Source: Komarekiella delphini-convector SJRDD-AB1 (GTDB lineage: Bacteria > Cyanobacteriota > Cyanobacteriia > Cyanobacteriales > Nostocaceae). From it: DNA of 64,000 nucleotides. How positions within the stretch are numbered: the stretch's first letter is position 1; each line of letters starts with the position of its first letter. Under the pieces are notes generated by a model. It saw nothing but the letters and a program-made list of their open reading frames with translations. It did not search any database and had not been told where the DNA came from. The stretch lies in contig NZ_VJXY01000005.1 in assembly GCF_014831675.1 (NCBI RefSeq), positions 1 to 64,000 on the forward strand. Direction: 5' to 3'. Position numbers and translations under genes: made by a program. Positions 26,492 through 35,491 of the stretch are shown here, piece after piece.

Positions 26492-27283
26492 AAAACTAAA
26501 TCAGTTTCAACTAATAATCAATCTCAGGGAATTAATTCTACTTTTTATCCCTGAATTAAAGTCAAAGAATAGCGCCTACCTTTACTTAGGGAGCGCTATT
26601 CTTGTTTTTTAATAAATACAAAATAAAGATTAGCAAAAACTTGAATGTAGTGCGTAAACGTATAGAAGTTTGTAGCCAAACATCACCGTTTGTTAAATGT
26701 TGATGATATTGATTGCTAGATTTGTGGGATACTAGTGCAACAAGGTATAAGGCAGCACGCTGCACTACAACAATGGAAATGCAGAGATACACTACGATTT
26801 CATTTAAATTTAAAACAGCTTTCAAAACTGACTTAGCACAGATTGATATTGCTGTATGAGTTTGCATCTAACACAGCTTCATCCCTTACTCAAAAACTAT
26901 TATGCTAATTGCCTTCAAAAAACAGTTAAATAACCTGTTAGATAACTCTCTGATGGCAACAAGTTTCAGTCATGTCCGAGTTAACTCGATTACAAAATAA
27001 GACCTGCTATAGTGTCATTGCATAAAAAGTTCCCAAAAAGTAATTTTAGAAAGATTTTTTGACACTTACTACTTAATTATTTGAGCGAGCAATTTATCTC
27101 AGCTTACTCACATGTCCTAAGCCACTACCAAAATGTATTTGTCCCTACCACAGCCAAGTTTAGCTTTGTTTGGACTTAAAAGGTTAAAAACTTACACTAT
27201 TAAATTTAAGTAAATAAGTAAAAAAAGTATGAAAAAGTCCGTTAAAGTCATATCTAAAATAAACTTTATTACTTTTTTTACAA
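26492..27283. other. Intergenic region
   Basis: Holds the terminator at 26566-26610 and an inverted repeat near 26735-26770 (TAGTGCAACAAGG / GCTGCACTACA). From 26880 to 27283 it is AT-rich and must contain the promoter of the AAA-like gene pair; nothing specific can be named. Confidence 0.45.
26566..26610 (+). terminator. Rho-independent terminator
   Basis: Perfect 10-bp stem AGAATAGCGC / GCGCTATTCT with a 17-base loop, followed by TGTTTTTT. It is correctly placed behind the YeaQ-like gene. Confidence 0.8.
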
Positions 27284-28807
27284 ATGAGTATCGAAGAAGC
27301 ATTAGTAATTTTAGACACATTTCTTGAGCAAAGCTTAAATGACGTTCAGGAGCTAGTGTTTCGCCAAGCTTGGGAAGGGCAAACTTATCCAGAAATAGCA
27401 GAAAGTTCTGGTTACGATGCCAATTACATAAAAGATGTTGGTTCTAAGTTATGGAAGTTACTGTCACAGGCTTTGGATGAGGAGGTTACGAAAAGTAATT
27501 TTCGGTCAGTTTTAAGACGGCGATCGCGTAGTATCGACTTTCGTGAAGCATCCCGTACCCCTGTAGAATCACAAGCTACACGTAGCATTGAGCATAGTAT
27601 CAGGGAAGACATCATCCAAAAAAGATCGCAGAATGTACAAGCAGCCTTAAAGCATCGTCAGCCATTAGAAAAACAGAGAGAGGAACTTGAGATTATCTCT
27701 AAGGATGGTGAAATATCAGAGTTACTTGTGGGGATAGAGGCACAAGAGAGGAGAAAATCCCTAAGTCCTAATTCTGAGTTGCTAGAAATTCCTAGTGGTT
27801 CAGTACCACTCAATTCCTTTTTTTATATCGAGCGTCCTCCAATTGAAGAACGCACCTATGCCGAAATCAATAAACCTGGAAGTCTGATCCGAATTAAAGC
27901 CGCCAGCCAAATGGGGAAAACCTCCCTGCTGCACAGAATTCTTGCTCATGCCAGACAGAATGGGCTACACACAGTACAGATAAGTTTGCAGCGGGCAGAT
28001 AGTCAAGTTTTCACTAGCTTAGAAAAATTCTTACGCTGGTTTTGTGCCAACATTAGTCGGCAATTGAACATAGAACCAAAGCTAGATGATTATTGGGATG
28101 AAGATATTGGCAGCAAAGTTAGCTGTACATTGTATTTACAGGGGTATTTACTGCAAAAAATCGACTTTCCGGTAGTCTTAGCTTTGGATGAAGTGAATCG
28201 CATTTTCGAGTATCCAGAAATCTGTCGCGACTTTCTACCCTTACTACGCTCCTGGTATGAAGATGCTTCTGAACTAGAAATTTGGCAGAAACTTCGACTA
28301 GTGGTGGTTCACGCCACTGAGGCTTATATTCCGTTAGATATCAATCAATCGCCTTTCAATGTTGGGCTACCGATTAAGTTACCAGAATTTAGTTTAGAGC
28401 AAGTACAGGAATTGGCCATACGTCATGGGTTGGATTGGGTTAAATCTGAGGCAGGAGTGCATAAACTCACTCTGCTGATAGCGATGATTGGCGGTCATCC
28501 CCATCTAGTACGTCTAGCTCTTTATCAGTTGGGACGTCAAGAGGTGACTCTAGAGCAGTTATTACAAGATGCTCCCACTATTGCTGGAATTTATAGCAAC
28601 TATTTGCGGCATCATCTGGCGAATATCCAAGGGCATCCCCACCTGATAGCAGCACTCAAATCAGTAGTTACGTCGCCAACAAGTGTGCAATTAGAAGCGA
28701 TCGCCGCCTATAAACTAGAAAGCATGGGTCTGGTAAAACTTGAGGGAAACCAGGCAATGCCTAGCTGTGAGCTGTATCGACTTTATTTCCGCGAGCAATT
28801 GGGCTAA
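27284..28807 (+). CDS. AAA-like ATPase with N-terminal vMAP-type helical domain
   Basis: 507 residues. Residues 1-90 (EEALVILDTFLEQSLNDVQE, GQTYPEIAESSGYDANYIKD) are an HTH-like region found at the N-terminus of cyanobacterial vWA/MoxR-associated and STAND-like ATPases. A charged linker leads to the AAA-like domain from about 175: P-loop KAASQMGKTSLL, Walker B VVLALDEVNRIF, and a C-terminal winged-helix-like part. It probably binds ATP and acts as a signalling switch; partner proteins are unknown. The gene for a second AAA-like ATPase starts 4 bp behind the stop, so the two are surely co-transcribed. Confidence 0.8.
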   Translation: MSIEEALVILDTFLEQSLNDVQELVFRQAWEGQTYPEIAESSGYDANYIKDVGSKLWKLLSQALDEEVTKSNFRSVLRRRSRSIDFREASRTPVESQATRSIEHSIREDIIQKRSQNVQAALKHRQPLEKQREELEIISKDGEISELLVGIEAQERRKSLSPNSELLEIPSGSVPLNSFFYIERPPIEERTYAEINKPGSLIRIKAASQMGKTSLLHRILAHARQNGLHTVQISLQRADSQVFTSLEKFLRWFCANISRQLNIEPKLDDYWDEDIGSKVSCTLYLQGYLLQKIDFPVVLALDEVNRIFEYPEICRDFLPLLRSWYEDASELEIWQKLRLVVVHATEAYIPLDINQSPFNVGLPIKLPEFSLEQVQELAIRHGLDWVKSEAGVHKLTLLIAMIGGHPHLVRLALYQLGRQEVTLEQLLQDAPTIAGIYSNYLRHHLANIQGHPHLIAALKSVVTSPTSVQLEAIAAYKLESMGLVKLEGNQAMPSCELYRLYFREQLG

Positions 28808-28811
28808 AGGC

Positions 28812-30389
28812 ATGAATAAGTACGAATATCAAATCGGCGGTAGTCTGAAAGTAGAGGCTCCTAGCTATGTAGAACGACAAGCTGATTTTGAACTCTATAA
28901 TTCTTTGCTACAGGGAGAGTTTTGTTATGTATTCAGCTCACGACAGATGGGCAAATCCAGCTTGCGCTTACGAACAAGGCATCGATTAGAACAAGCAGGT
29001 TTTAGTTGTGCCTCTATCGACATGACCCGAATCGGTAGCGCCAATATCACCCCTTCTCAATGGTATAAGGGCATAGTAGTTGACTTATTGAGAGGTTTTA
29101 ATCTCTTTGAAAAAGTAAATTTAAAAACCTGGTGGTGGGAACGAGAAGATTTACCAGCGCTACAGCGATTGAGTCAGTTTGTTGAAGACATTTTGTTAGT
29201 TCAGATCAAAAGTGAAAAAATATTTATTTTTGTTGATGAAATAGATAGTGTTCTCGGTCTGAATTTTCCAGTCGTCGATTTTTTTGCGCTGATTCGGTCA
29301 TGCTACAATCAACGAGCCGAAAATCCAGAATATAACCGCCTAACTTGGGCGCTGTTCGGAGTGGCAACGCCCTCAGATTTGATTGCCGATCGCAACTCTA
29401 CCCCATTTAATATAGGCAAATCTATTGACCTGCATGGCTTTTTGTTGTCGGAAGTTCAGCCATTAGCAGCAGGTTTAGAGGGTAAGGTTGCTAACCCGAT
29501 GGCGGTTCTCAAAGAGATTTTGGCTTGGACGGATGGTCAACCCTTTCTCACCCAAAAGCTATGTGAGATTGTAGTGCAAGAAAGAAACAGTGGCCGCAAG
29601 GATGTTGAGGAGCATAGAAGTTTAGAAGCCGATGATCGTTACAAGTTAGATGACCATTTACCCATTATTAATTATCATCTCATCAGTTTTTATTACCAAT
29701 TTCCATCGTTAATTTTGGAAAAGCTTGTGCAAACTCACATCCTTGAAAACTGGGAAGCCAATGACGAGCCAGAGCATTTGAAAACCATCCGCGATCGCCT
29801 CCTCACAGATGAGCAACGTGCAGGAGGTTTGCTGGGAATGTACCAGCAAATTTTACAGGGAATTCAAGTCTGTTCTAATGATGGAGAAGAACAAATCGAG
29901 CTGCTGTTATCAGGGTTAGTGACTAAACAGCAAGGACAACTGATAGTGAAAAACCGCATTTATCATCAGGTTTTTAATCAAGCTTGGGTAGAGAAACAAT
30001 TAGCAAAACTGCGACCTTATTCTCAGACATTAAATGCTTGGGTAGCTTCAGAGTACCGTGACTATTCACGGCTATTACGCGGACAAGCCTTGCTTGAGGC
30101 TCTAGCTTGGTCACAGGGCAAAAGCTTAAGCGATTTAGATTATCATTTTTTAGCAGCTAGCCAAGAATTTGATCGGCGAGAAGTTGAGACGTGGTTAGAG
30201 GCGGAACGTGCTAAAGAAGTTAAAGCCAGATTGGTTCAAGAGCAAAAAGCTGCTAGATTTCAAAGATTGTTTTTTCTGGGTGCATTCAGTTGGGTATTGT
30301 TGATTGCTTTAGGCTTAGGGATGGGAACTTTATTCGAGTATGGAAAGAACTGTTCTGTTAGATTTAAGCAATTGTTCCATTACCGATGA
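28812..30389 (+). CDS. AAA-like ATPase with C-terminal membrane helix
   Basis: 525 residues from the ATG with AAAGG just before it. YQIGGSLKVEAPSYVERQAD, then FSSRQMGKSSLRLR (P-loop) and IFIFVDEIDSVL (Walker B), define the AAA-like domain common in cyanobacteria. Residues about 490-515 form a membrane helix (LFFLGAFSWVLLIALGLGMG). Members usually continue with WD40 repeats or other sensors; here the frame stops 20 residues after the helix (KNCSVRFKQLFHYR), so the output/sensor part is absent and may have been lost. Related to, but clearly different from, the ATPase encoded just upstream. Confidence 0.8.
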   Translation: MNKYEYQIGGSLKVEAPSYVERQADFELYNSLLQGEFCYVFSSRQMGKSSLRLRTRHRLEQAGFSCASIDMTRIGSANITPSQWYKGIVVDLLRGFNLFEKVNLKTWWWEREDLPALQRLSQFVEDILLVQIKSEKIFIFVDEIDSVLGLNFPVVDFFALIRSCYNQRAENPEYNRLTWALFGVATPSDLIADRNSTPFNIGKSIDLHGFLLSEVQPLAAGLEGKVANPMAVLKEILAWTDGQPFLTQKLCEIVVQERNSGRKDVEEHRSLEADDRYKLDDHLPIINYHLISFYYQFPSLILEKLVQTHILENWEANDEPEHLKTIRDRLLTDEQRAGGLLGMYQQILQGIQVCSNDGEEQIELLLSGLVTKQQGQLIVKNRIYHQVFNQAWVEKQLAKLRPYSQTLNAWVASEYRDYSRLLRGQALLEALAWSQGKSLSDLDYHFLAASQEFDRREVETWLEAERAKEVKARLVQEQKAARFQRLFFLGAFSWVLLIALGLGMGTLFEYGKNCSVRFKQLFHYR

Positions 30390-31076
30390 GTAGGAAGAAA
30401 GGGGATTGGGGAATGGAAAACTCTTCTCTAGTCGCCAGTTTTTAATTTTAATTTCTGATAAAACTATAGCGTTTCCTAGTCGGCTGAGGTACAAATTTGT
30501 CGGTGTTTATCCGTGTTTATCTGTGGTTAATTACAACTTCTGTATAATACCGATTCAATTAATGATTGCAACAAATCTTTTGGTAAAGAGACGTTGCATT
30601 GCAACGTCTCTACATGGTCTGTCTCTTTGTCAAAGTCAATTTTTTTTAACGTAGACGCGGAGCGGCTTGCCGCAGGCTACCGCCAACGCGCAGCGGACGC
30701 ACCAGAAGGATGCATACTCCTGCAAAGAAGCAAGCTACGCGGAGCGTCTGTCTACGACACGCTACGCGAACGTAGAGAGCAAAGAGAAGGAATAAATACT
30801 TAACTGAATTGTATTGCTTCTTCTTTGTACCTCACTCAAATGATAACTGCTATATATGACTTTTTCTGACTAAATAATACAAAGCAATTCGAATAGTTTT
30901 TTGATATCTCTAACTATTTAGGACTTTTTCAGGCTGTGTTTGTGCAACCAAAAGCTTAATTTAGATTCAGGATTAAACAAAAACCATCCCAACTATACAA
31001 ATTAAATAAATTATAGGTGTCGGTTAACAATTTTTTGGTAACACTATCAAATTAATGTAGTTTAAGGAATAAAATT
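30390..31076. other. Intergenic region rich in repeats
   Basis: Contains the CGGTGTTTATCCGTGTTTAT repeat (about 30498), the composite palindrome repeat (30551-30612) and a GC-rich block of overlapping inverted repeats (30650-30785: GACGCGGAGCGGC, CAAGCTACGCGGAGCGTCTG, CACGCTACGCGAACG). Small frames crossing them are not genes. The last 200 bp are AT-rich and hold the promoter of the STAS gene. Confidence 0.6.
30551..30612 (+). repeat. Composite dispersed repeat, copy 2
   Basis: Left part CGATTCAATTAATGATTGCA and following bases, then palindrome AGAGACGTTGC-ATT-GCAACGTCTCT (30587-30611). Matches 12480-12541 and 59574-59641. Confidence 0.8.
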
Positions 31077-31415
31077 ATGGCTTTTAATGCAACTCTAGAA
31101 ACAAATAATAATATTGCCACCATCAAGTTGTCTGGCGAATTAGATGGGTTGACTGCATCAGTTTTCAAAACAGAAGTAGATAAAGCAGCATCTCAGAAAG
31201 TGAAATGCCTTGTTTTACTAATGCAGGATCTAGAATATATGTCTAGCGCTGGTCTACGGGTGCTGATTTTCGCTAAGCAAAAAATGGGTGCAAACGTTGA
31301 TATTTATGTCGTTGGCGCTCAGGAAACGGTGATCAATACATTGCAAAAGACTGGATTTGATCAAAGTGTGATTTTGCTAGATGATGATAATATCTCTGAA
31401 CTCGAAAACGTTTAG
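31077..31415 (+). CDS. STAS-domain anti-sigma factor antagonist (RsbV/SpoIIAA-like)
   Basis: 112 residues, a single STAS domain. The phospho-acceptor Ser lies in YMSSAGLRVL (S56/S57). In its unphosphorylated form such a protein binds the anti-sigma kinase and frees the target; phosphorylation by the kinase switches it off. The kinase gene follows 38 bp downstream and a PP2C-type phosphatase gene comes third, a complete partner-switching module. AAGGAA ribosome site before the ATG. Cytosolic. Confidence 0.9.
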   Translation: MAFNATLETNNNIATIKLSGELDGLTASVFKTEVDKAASQKVKCLVLLMQDLEYMSSAGLRVLIFAKQKMGANVDIYVVGAQETVINTLQKTGFDQSVILLDDDNISELENV

Positions 31416-31453
31416 AAGAAAGCATATTAATTAGTTTCTACAAGGCAATTGGT

Positions 31454-31891
31454 ATGCAACCTTCTTTAACAGTGCCGGCAACCTTGGATTCACTTTCAAC
31501 AATCGCTAAATATGTACTCGCAGCTACCGCAGCAGCCGGTTTAGATAAAAAAGCTGCCTATCGGTGCCGCTTAGCAATAGACGAAATAGCCACCAATATC
31601 ATTACTTATGGCTATGGTCAAGCAGGTTACGAAGGGGTATTGGACTTGCAAGCAGAGATTGACGAGCAAGCTTTGACTATTTCTATTGAAGATACAGGTT
31701 TAGCCTACGACCCTTGCCAAACGCAGCTTCCAGACGAAAATCAGTTAAAGTTGCCTCTAGAGGAGCGGTCAATTGGTGGTCTAGGCATATATCTTGCGCT
31801 CCATGAGGTCGATAAGTTTCTTTATGAACGCGTCGATAACAAGAATCGCAACATCTTCATTATGTTTCGTATGAAAGAGAACAAGGAATAG
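31454..31891 (+). CDS. Anti-sigma regulatory factor, HATPase-type Ser/Thr kinase (RsbW-like)
   Basis: 145 residues, GHKL fold. N-box CRLAIDEIATNIITYGY, then IEDTGLAYDP and GGLGIYLA, are the ATP-site motifs. It should phosphorylate the STAS protein encoded upstream and bind a sigma factor or another target when that protein is phosphorylated. The target is not fixed by sequence: the sigma-70-like gene 8 kb away (40319-39612) is one candidate. Same operon as the STAS gene and probably the phosphatase. Confidence 0.88.
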   Translation: MQPSLTVPATLDSLSTIAKYVLAATAAAGLDKKAAYRCRLAIDEIATNIITYGYGQAGYEGVLDLQAEIDEQALTISIEDTGLAYDPCQTQLPDENQLKLPLEERSIGGLGIYLALHEVDKFLYERVDNKNRNIFIMFRMKENKE

Positions 31892-32081
31892 GGAATAGTG
31901 GAAAATAGAGCGATCGCTAGAGACTAGTCAAATCAACGCAGTAGATGCGATCGCGTCCTACTTACTAATTAGTACCGTTTTACATAGTATTTGTACTGCC
32001 GTGCTATCTAGATGCAACCTTCTGCAATGTTAATGCACCCTTTTTTATTCTCATTCCTTGACTCTGCCAAAAAATGTTTAA

Positions 32082-32093
32082 GGAGGCTCCTCC
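32082..32093 (+). promoter_or_regulatory. Shine-Dalgarno inside a palindrome
   Basis: GGAGGCTCCTCC, a 12-bp perfect palindrome, ends 3 bases before the phosphatase ATG. The GGAGG is an unusually strong ribosome site for a cyanobacterium, and its complement CCTCC lies beside it, so pairing within or between transcripts could mask it. Confidence 0.55.
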
Positions 32094-32096
32094 ATA

Positions 32097-32939
32097 ATGA
32101 AAACTGAGCACGAGCTTCTACTTATCTATGAGCGAGACTTACAAATCGCTCACATGATTCAAGCCGACTTCTTACCAGAAGCTTTGCCACAGATGCCTGG
32201 GTGGGAAATAGCAGCCCGTTTTCATCCAGCGCGTGTAGTAGGTGGAGACTTTTACGATGCTTTTCCCCTTGCTAATCACCGAATTGGTTTTGTGATTGCG
32301 GATGTTTGCGATAAAGGGGTGGGTGCTGCGTTATTTATGTCCCTTTTCCGAAGCTTGATTCGGGCTTTTGCCCAACAGCATTATAATTTGAGCTGGTTAG
32401 GCGCTCTTAACGATGAGAGCAGCAAGTTAGCGAAAGGTGGACAACGGGCACAGGCTCCAAGAATTGGTACTACTGCGCTCAAAAATGCTGTCAGCCTGAC
32501 AAATAATTATATTGCTAATAATCACAGTCGGATAAATATGTTCGCCACACTTTTCTTTGGTGTGTTGAACCCAAGCACAGGTCTATTGCACTACGTTAAC
32601 GCTGGACATGAACCTCCAGCTATTTTTGGGGCTGGTGGTGTTAAGGCTAGGCTTAAACCTACTGGCCCAGCTGTTGGGATAATGCCTAATAGAGAATTTG
32701 GAATTCAGCAAGTCCAGTTGGAACCGGGAGATATTTTAGTAGCTTACTCTGATGGTGTGACTGATGCTCGTGACCCTAAAGGTCAGTTTTTCGGTGAAGA
32801 AAAATTTCTATCTTTATTACAGCAGCCTGCGCCCTCTGCTACTGCGGTGCTAGACCTGATCGAAGCAAGTGTGTATGCTTATATTGATGATGCTGATCAA
32901 TTTGACGACATTACTATGCTGGCTGTGCATCGTGCCTGA
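32097..32939 (+). CDS. PP2C-type (SpoIIE/RsbU-like) protein phosphatase
   Basis: 280 residues. Short N-terminal helix (LLIYERDLQIAHMIQADFLP) typical of RsbU-type linkers, then the PP2C/SpoIIE domain with metal-binding Asp in VGGDFYD, IADVCDKG, YSDGVTDARD and QFDDITML. No sensor domain is attached, so the signal must come from a binding partner. It should dephosphorylate the STAS protein at 31077 and so activate it. Gap of 205 bp from the kinase gene; preceded by a very strong ribosome site within a palindrome. Confidence 0.9.
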   Translation: MKTEHELLLIYERDLQIAHMIQADFLPEALPQMPGWEIAARFHPARVVGGDFYDAFPLANHRIGFVIADVCDKGVGAALFMSLFRSLIRAFAQQHYNLSWLGALNDESSKLAKGGQRAQAPRIGTTALKNAVSLTNNYIANNHSRINMFATLFFGVLNPSTGLLHYVNAGHEPPAIFGAGGVKARLKPTGPAVGIMPNREFGIQQVQLEPGDILVAYSDGVTDARDPKGQFFGEEKFLSLLQQPAPSATAVLDLIEASVYAYIDDADQFDDITMLAVHRA

Positions 32940-32991
32940 TTTAAGGTGCAGACTATCACCTTACTAGTAGGATTGCAAGGACGAAAGCTGC

Positions 32992-34596
32992 GTGATTTCT
33001 AAGTTATCTCAGAAAATTAATTCTGTGTTGCCACGTTTGCAGAGACTTTACGCAGCATCATTAGTCTCAGGTACAAGCGTAATTGTCACTAGTGCGATCG
33101 CTACAGTTTTGGTAATTGGAGCACGACAAGCTGGTTTGTTGCAAGCACAAGAACTCTGGGCTTTTGACCAGTTTATCCAATGGCGTCGTGATGAAGGCCC
33201 TGATCCTAGGCTGTTGATTGTTGCAATTACAGAGCAAGATCTGCAACTGCAAAAGCAATGGCCATTGCCCGATCGCACATTAGCACAGCTCTTAGGCAAA
33301 CTAGAGCAGCAACAACCGCGAGCTATCGGATTAGATATTTATCGAGATTTACCCGTAGAACCTGGAAATCAAGAATTATCTAAACTTTTGCGGCAGAGCG
33401 ATCGCATCATTACTGTATGCAAAGTCAATGATTCTGCTACCAATCCCGGAATTGCACCTCCCTCTGGTGTCCCAGAAAATCGCATTGGATTTGCTGACTT
33501 GCTAGTAGATTCAGGTGGTATCCTGCGCCGCAGTTTACTATTTATGAATCCTCCCCCTGTAAACAAGTCAATTGTCAAAAATTCCCATTTCTGCCAGAAT
33601 TCCGCCGCCGACCTTTTCTCTTTGAGTCTCCGGCTAGCATTAAAATACCTCAAAGTAGAAAAAATTCAACCACAGCTAAATTCCTCTAATGAGCTAAAGC
33701 TAGGTTCAACAGTATTTAAACGATTAAAAGCCAATTCTGGCGGCTACCAAAATGTTAATTTAGCAGGGTATCAAGTCCTGCTTAACTATCGCTCTCCCTG
33801 GAACGTTGCCCAACAAGTAACGCTCACAGAAGTATTAACAGACAAGGTGAATCCTAGTTTGATTAAGAACCGTGTAGTTCTCATCGGCACTACAGCAGAA
33901 AGTATCAAGGACGGTTTCTATACACCTTACAGTTCTGGACAGCAAAAAGACCAAGAAATGCTGGGGGTGATGATTCATGCACAGGCGGTAAGTCAAATCC
34001 TCAGTGCTGTCTTAGATCAGCGCCCTTTATTTTGGTATTGGCCAAACTGGGGTGAGACTCTATGGATAGGGCTATGGTCATTCTCAGGCGGAATAATGGC
34101 TTGGCAGATTCGCCACCCTTTACGCTTTGGCTTAGGCAGTGGAGTAGCGTTAGGGGGTTTATTGGCGCTATGTTTCGGTTTCTTTTACCAGGGAGCTTGG
34201 ATACCACTAGTACCATCTGTGTTTACATTCATCGCTACTGCTGGAAGTGTGGTCATCATAGACCGATTTAATAAGGCAGGATACACAAGGGCTATTTACG
34301 TTCGCCTCAAAAATCCTCTCAAAGTCAACATTGAAATTGACCATTCTAAGAAAGAACGCCAAGTAGCTGAAATTACACGCACAGAATACTTTCAAGACTT
34401 GCAGAAAAAAGGAAAGGAACTTAGGGATAGAAAAACTAAAGCCACACCAAAAAGTAACTCTAATGCATCTAGCGAGGTGAATGATACTAACAAAATTAGT
34501 CAAGAAACCTCTGAAAGTTCAGAAACAGAATATTACCAACAGATGCAAGATAAAGTAAAAAATTTAAAAAATAGAAAAAATAAAACTGATGATTGA
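32992..34596 (+). CDS. CHASE2 sensor membrane protein
   Basis: 534 residues, GTG start with AAGGAC before it. One N-terminal membrane helix (about 22-45), a periplasmic CHASE2 domain (about 50-335, with PDPRLLIVAITEQDLQ and RAIGLDIYRDLP), then three membrane helices (about 345-425). The cytosolic tail has no kinase or cyclase, only a lysine-rich coiled region with a duplicated motif (EYFQDLQKKGKELRDRK and EYYQQMQDKVKNLKNRK). It senses an unknown external signal and must pass it on through protein contact. It follows the phosphatase by 52 bp. Its CHASE2 is a close paralogue of the one in the CHAT protein at 36304-38646. Confidence 0.88.
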   Translation: MISKLSQKINSVLPRLQRLYAASLVSGTSVIVTSAIATVLVIGARQAGLLQAQELWAFDQFIQWRRDEGPDPRLLIVAITEQDLQLQKQWPLPDRTLAQLLGKLEQQQPRAIGLDIYRDLPVEPGNQELSKLLRQSDRIITVCKVNDSATNPGIAPPSGVPENRIGFADLLVDSGGILRRSLLFMNPPPVNKSIVKNSHFCQNSAADLFSLSLRLALKYLKVEKIQPQLNSSNELKLGSTVFKRLKANSGGYQNVNLAGYQVLLNYRSPWNVAQQVTLTEVLTDKVNPSLIKNRVVLIGTTAESIKDGFYTPYSSGQQKDQEMLGVMIHAQAVSQILSAVLDQRPLFWYWPNWGETLWIGLWSFSGGIMAWQIRHPLRFGLGSGVALGGLLALCFGFFYQGAWIPLVPSVFTFIATAGSVVIIDRFNKAGYTRAIYVRLKNPLKVNIEIDHSKKERQVAEITRTEYFQDLQKKGKELRDRKTKATPKSNSNASSEVNDTNKISQETSESSETEYYQQMQDKVKNLKNRKNKTDD

Positions 34597-34679
34597 TTTT
34601 TAGTAATTTTATTTGAAACGTCATATTTTTCGTAAATACTGTCATTCGTAATTTAAATATCCGCAAAACGAGGTTGAAG

Positions 34680-35483
34680 ATGAAGAATAATTTTTCTCGA
34701 AAATTTGCACTATTTTCTTTAACTATGTTGCTAGAGATAGCTGTAATTAATGCTTTTGCTGGAAGATTAACAGCTCAGCCATCATCGACTTTATTTAATC
34801 CAGAAATCATTGAAAGTGGAGAAGTAGTTGGAGAAAAAGTTAATTTCAAGCCTCCGAAAGTTGGAGCACCTGAAAATCGTAAAGGAGGAGCATCGCGTGG
34901 CCTTAATTGTAGCCAAAGTCAAAAATCTCTCAAGGCATTACTGCCAGCCAGCAATCTGGGATTAACAGTAGAACAATACCCAACTTTCTTTGTGTACGTT
35001 CCACCAATTTCTACACAATTAGCAGAATTTGAGTTACGTGAAGGAAATGATAGCACCGTAGTTTACAAAACAAGATTTAAGCTTCCGGCAACTCCTGGCG
35101 TTGTTAACTTTAGCTTGCCTCCTAACAAAACCTTGCAACCTCTAGAAGTTGGCAAAAATTATAAATGGTCGTTTTCCATAATTTGCGATTCTGAAGATCG
35201 CTCTAAAGACCTTTTTGTAGAAGGTTGGGTGCAAAGAATCGAACCAAGCTTAACTCTCACTAGTCAAGTAGAAAAGGCAAAACCACGCGATCGCCCAGCC
35301 TTGTATGCAGAGTCCGGCATTTGGCACGAAACTCTAATGACATTAGCTGAGCTACGCTACTCTTATCCTCAAGATTCAACTTTAGTAGCTGAATGGACAG
35401 AGTTATTAGAGTCAGTTGGACTGAATAATATTGCTCAAGAGCCGTTAGTTCCAAATTCCAAAAACGATCAGGCAAATAAGTAA
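34680..35483 (+). CDS. DUF928 exported protein, copy 1
   Basis: 267 residues from the ATG that has GAGG six bases upstream. A signal peptide (ending near GRLTAQ) is followed by the DUF928 domain: RGLNCSQSQKSLKALLPASN, YPTFFVYVPP, then PRDRPALYAESGIWHETL. The domain is found almost only in cyanobacteria and has no known activity. It follows the CHASE2 gene (83 bp) and faces a second DUF928 gene across an 8-bp gap, tail to tail. Probably periplasmic and possibly a ligand or partner of CHASE2; this is inference from the repeated pairing. Confidence 0.87.
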   Translation: MKNNFSRKFALFSLTMLLEIAVINAFAGRLTAQPSSTLFNPEIIESGEVVGEKVNFKPPKVGAPENRKGGASRGLNCSQSQKSLKALLPASNLGLTVEQYPTFFVYVPPISTQLAEFELREGNDSTVVYKTRFKLPATPGVVNFSLPPNKTLQPLEVGKNYKWSFSIICDSEDRSKDLFVEGWVQRIEPSLTLTSQVEKAKPRDRPALYAESGIWHETLMTLAELRYSYPQDSTLVAEWTELLESVGLNNIAQEPLVPNSKNDQANK

Positions 35484-35491
35484 TTTAATTC

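Noticed and set aside
26586-26867. 93-codon minus frame
   Set aside because: Its 3' end is the terminator of the YeaQ-like gene and it spans an inverted repeat; hydrophobic but without a ribosome site or family motif.
30406-30803. Two plus frames of 69-82 codons
   Set aside because: Built from dispersed repeats (GTGTTTATC repeat, palindrome, GC-rich island).
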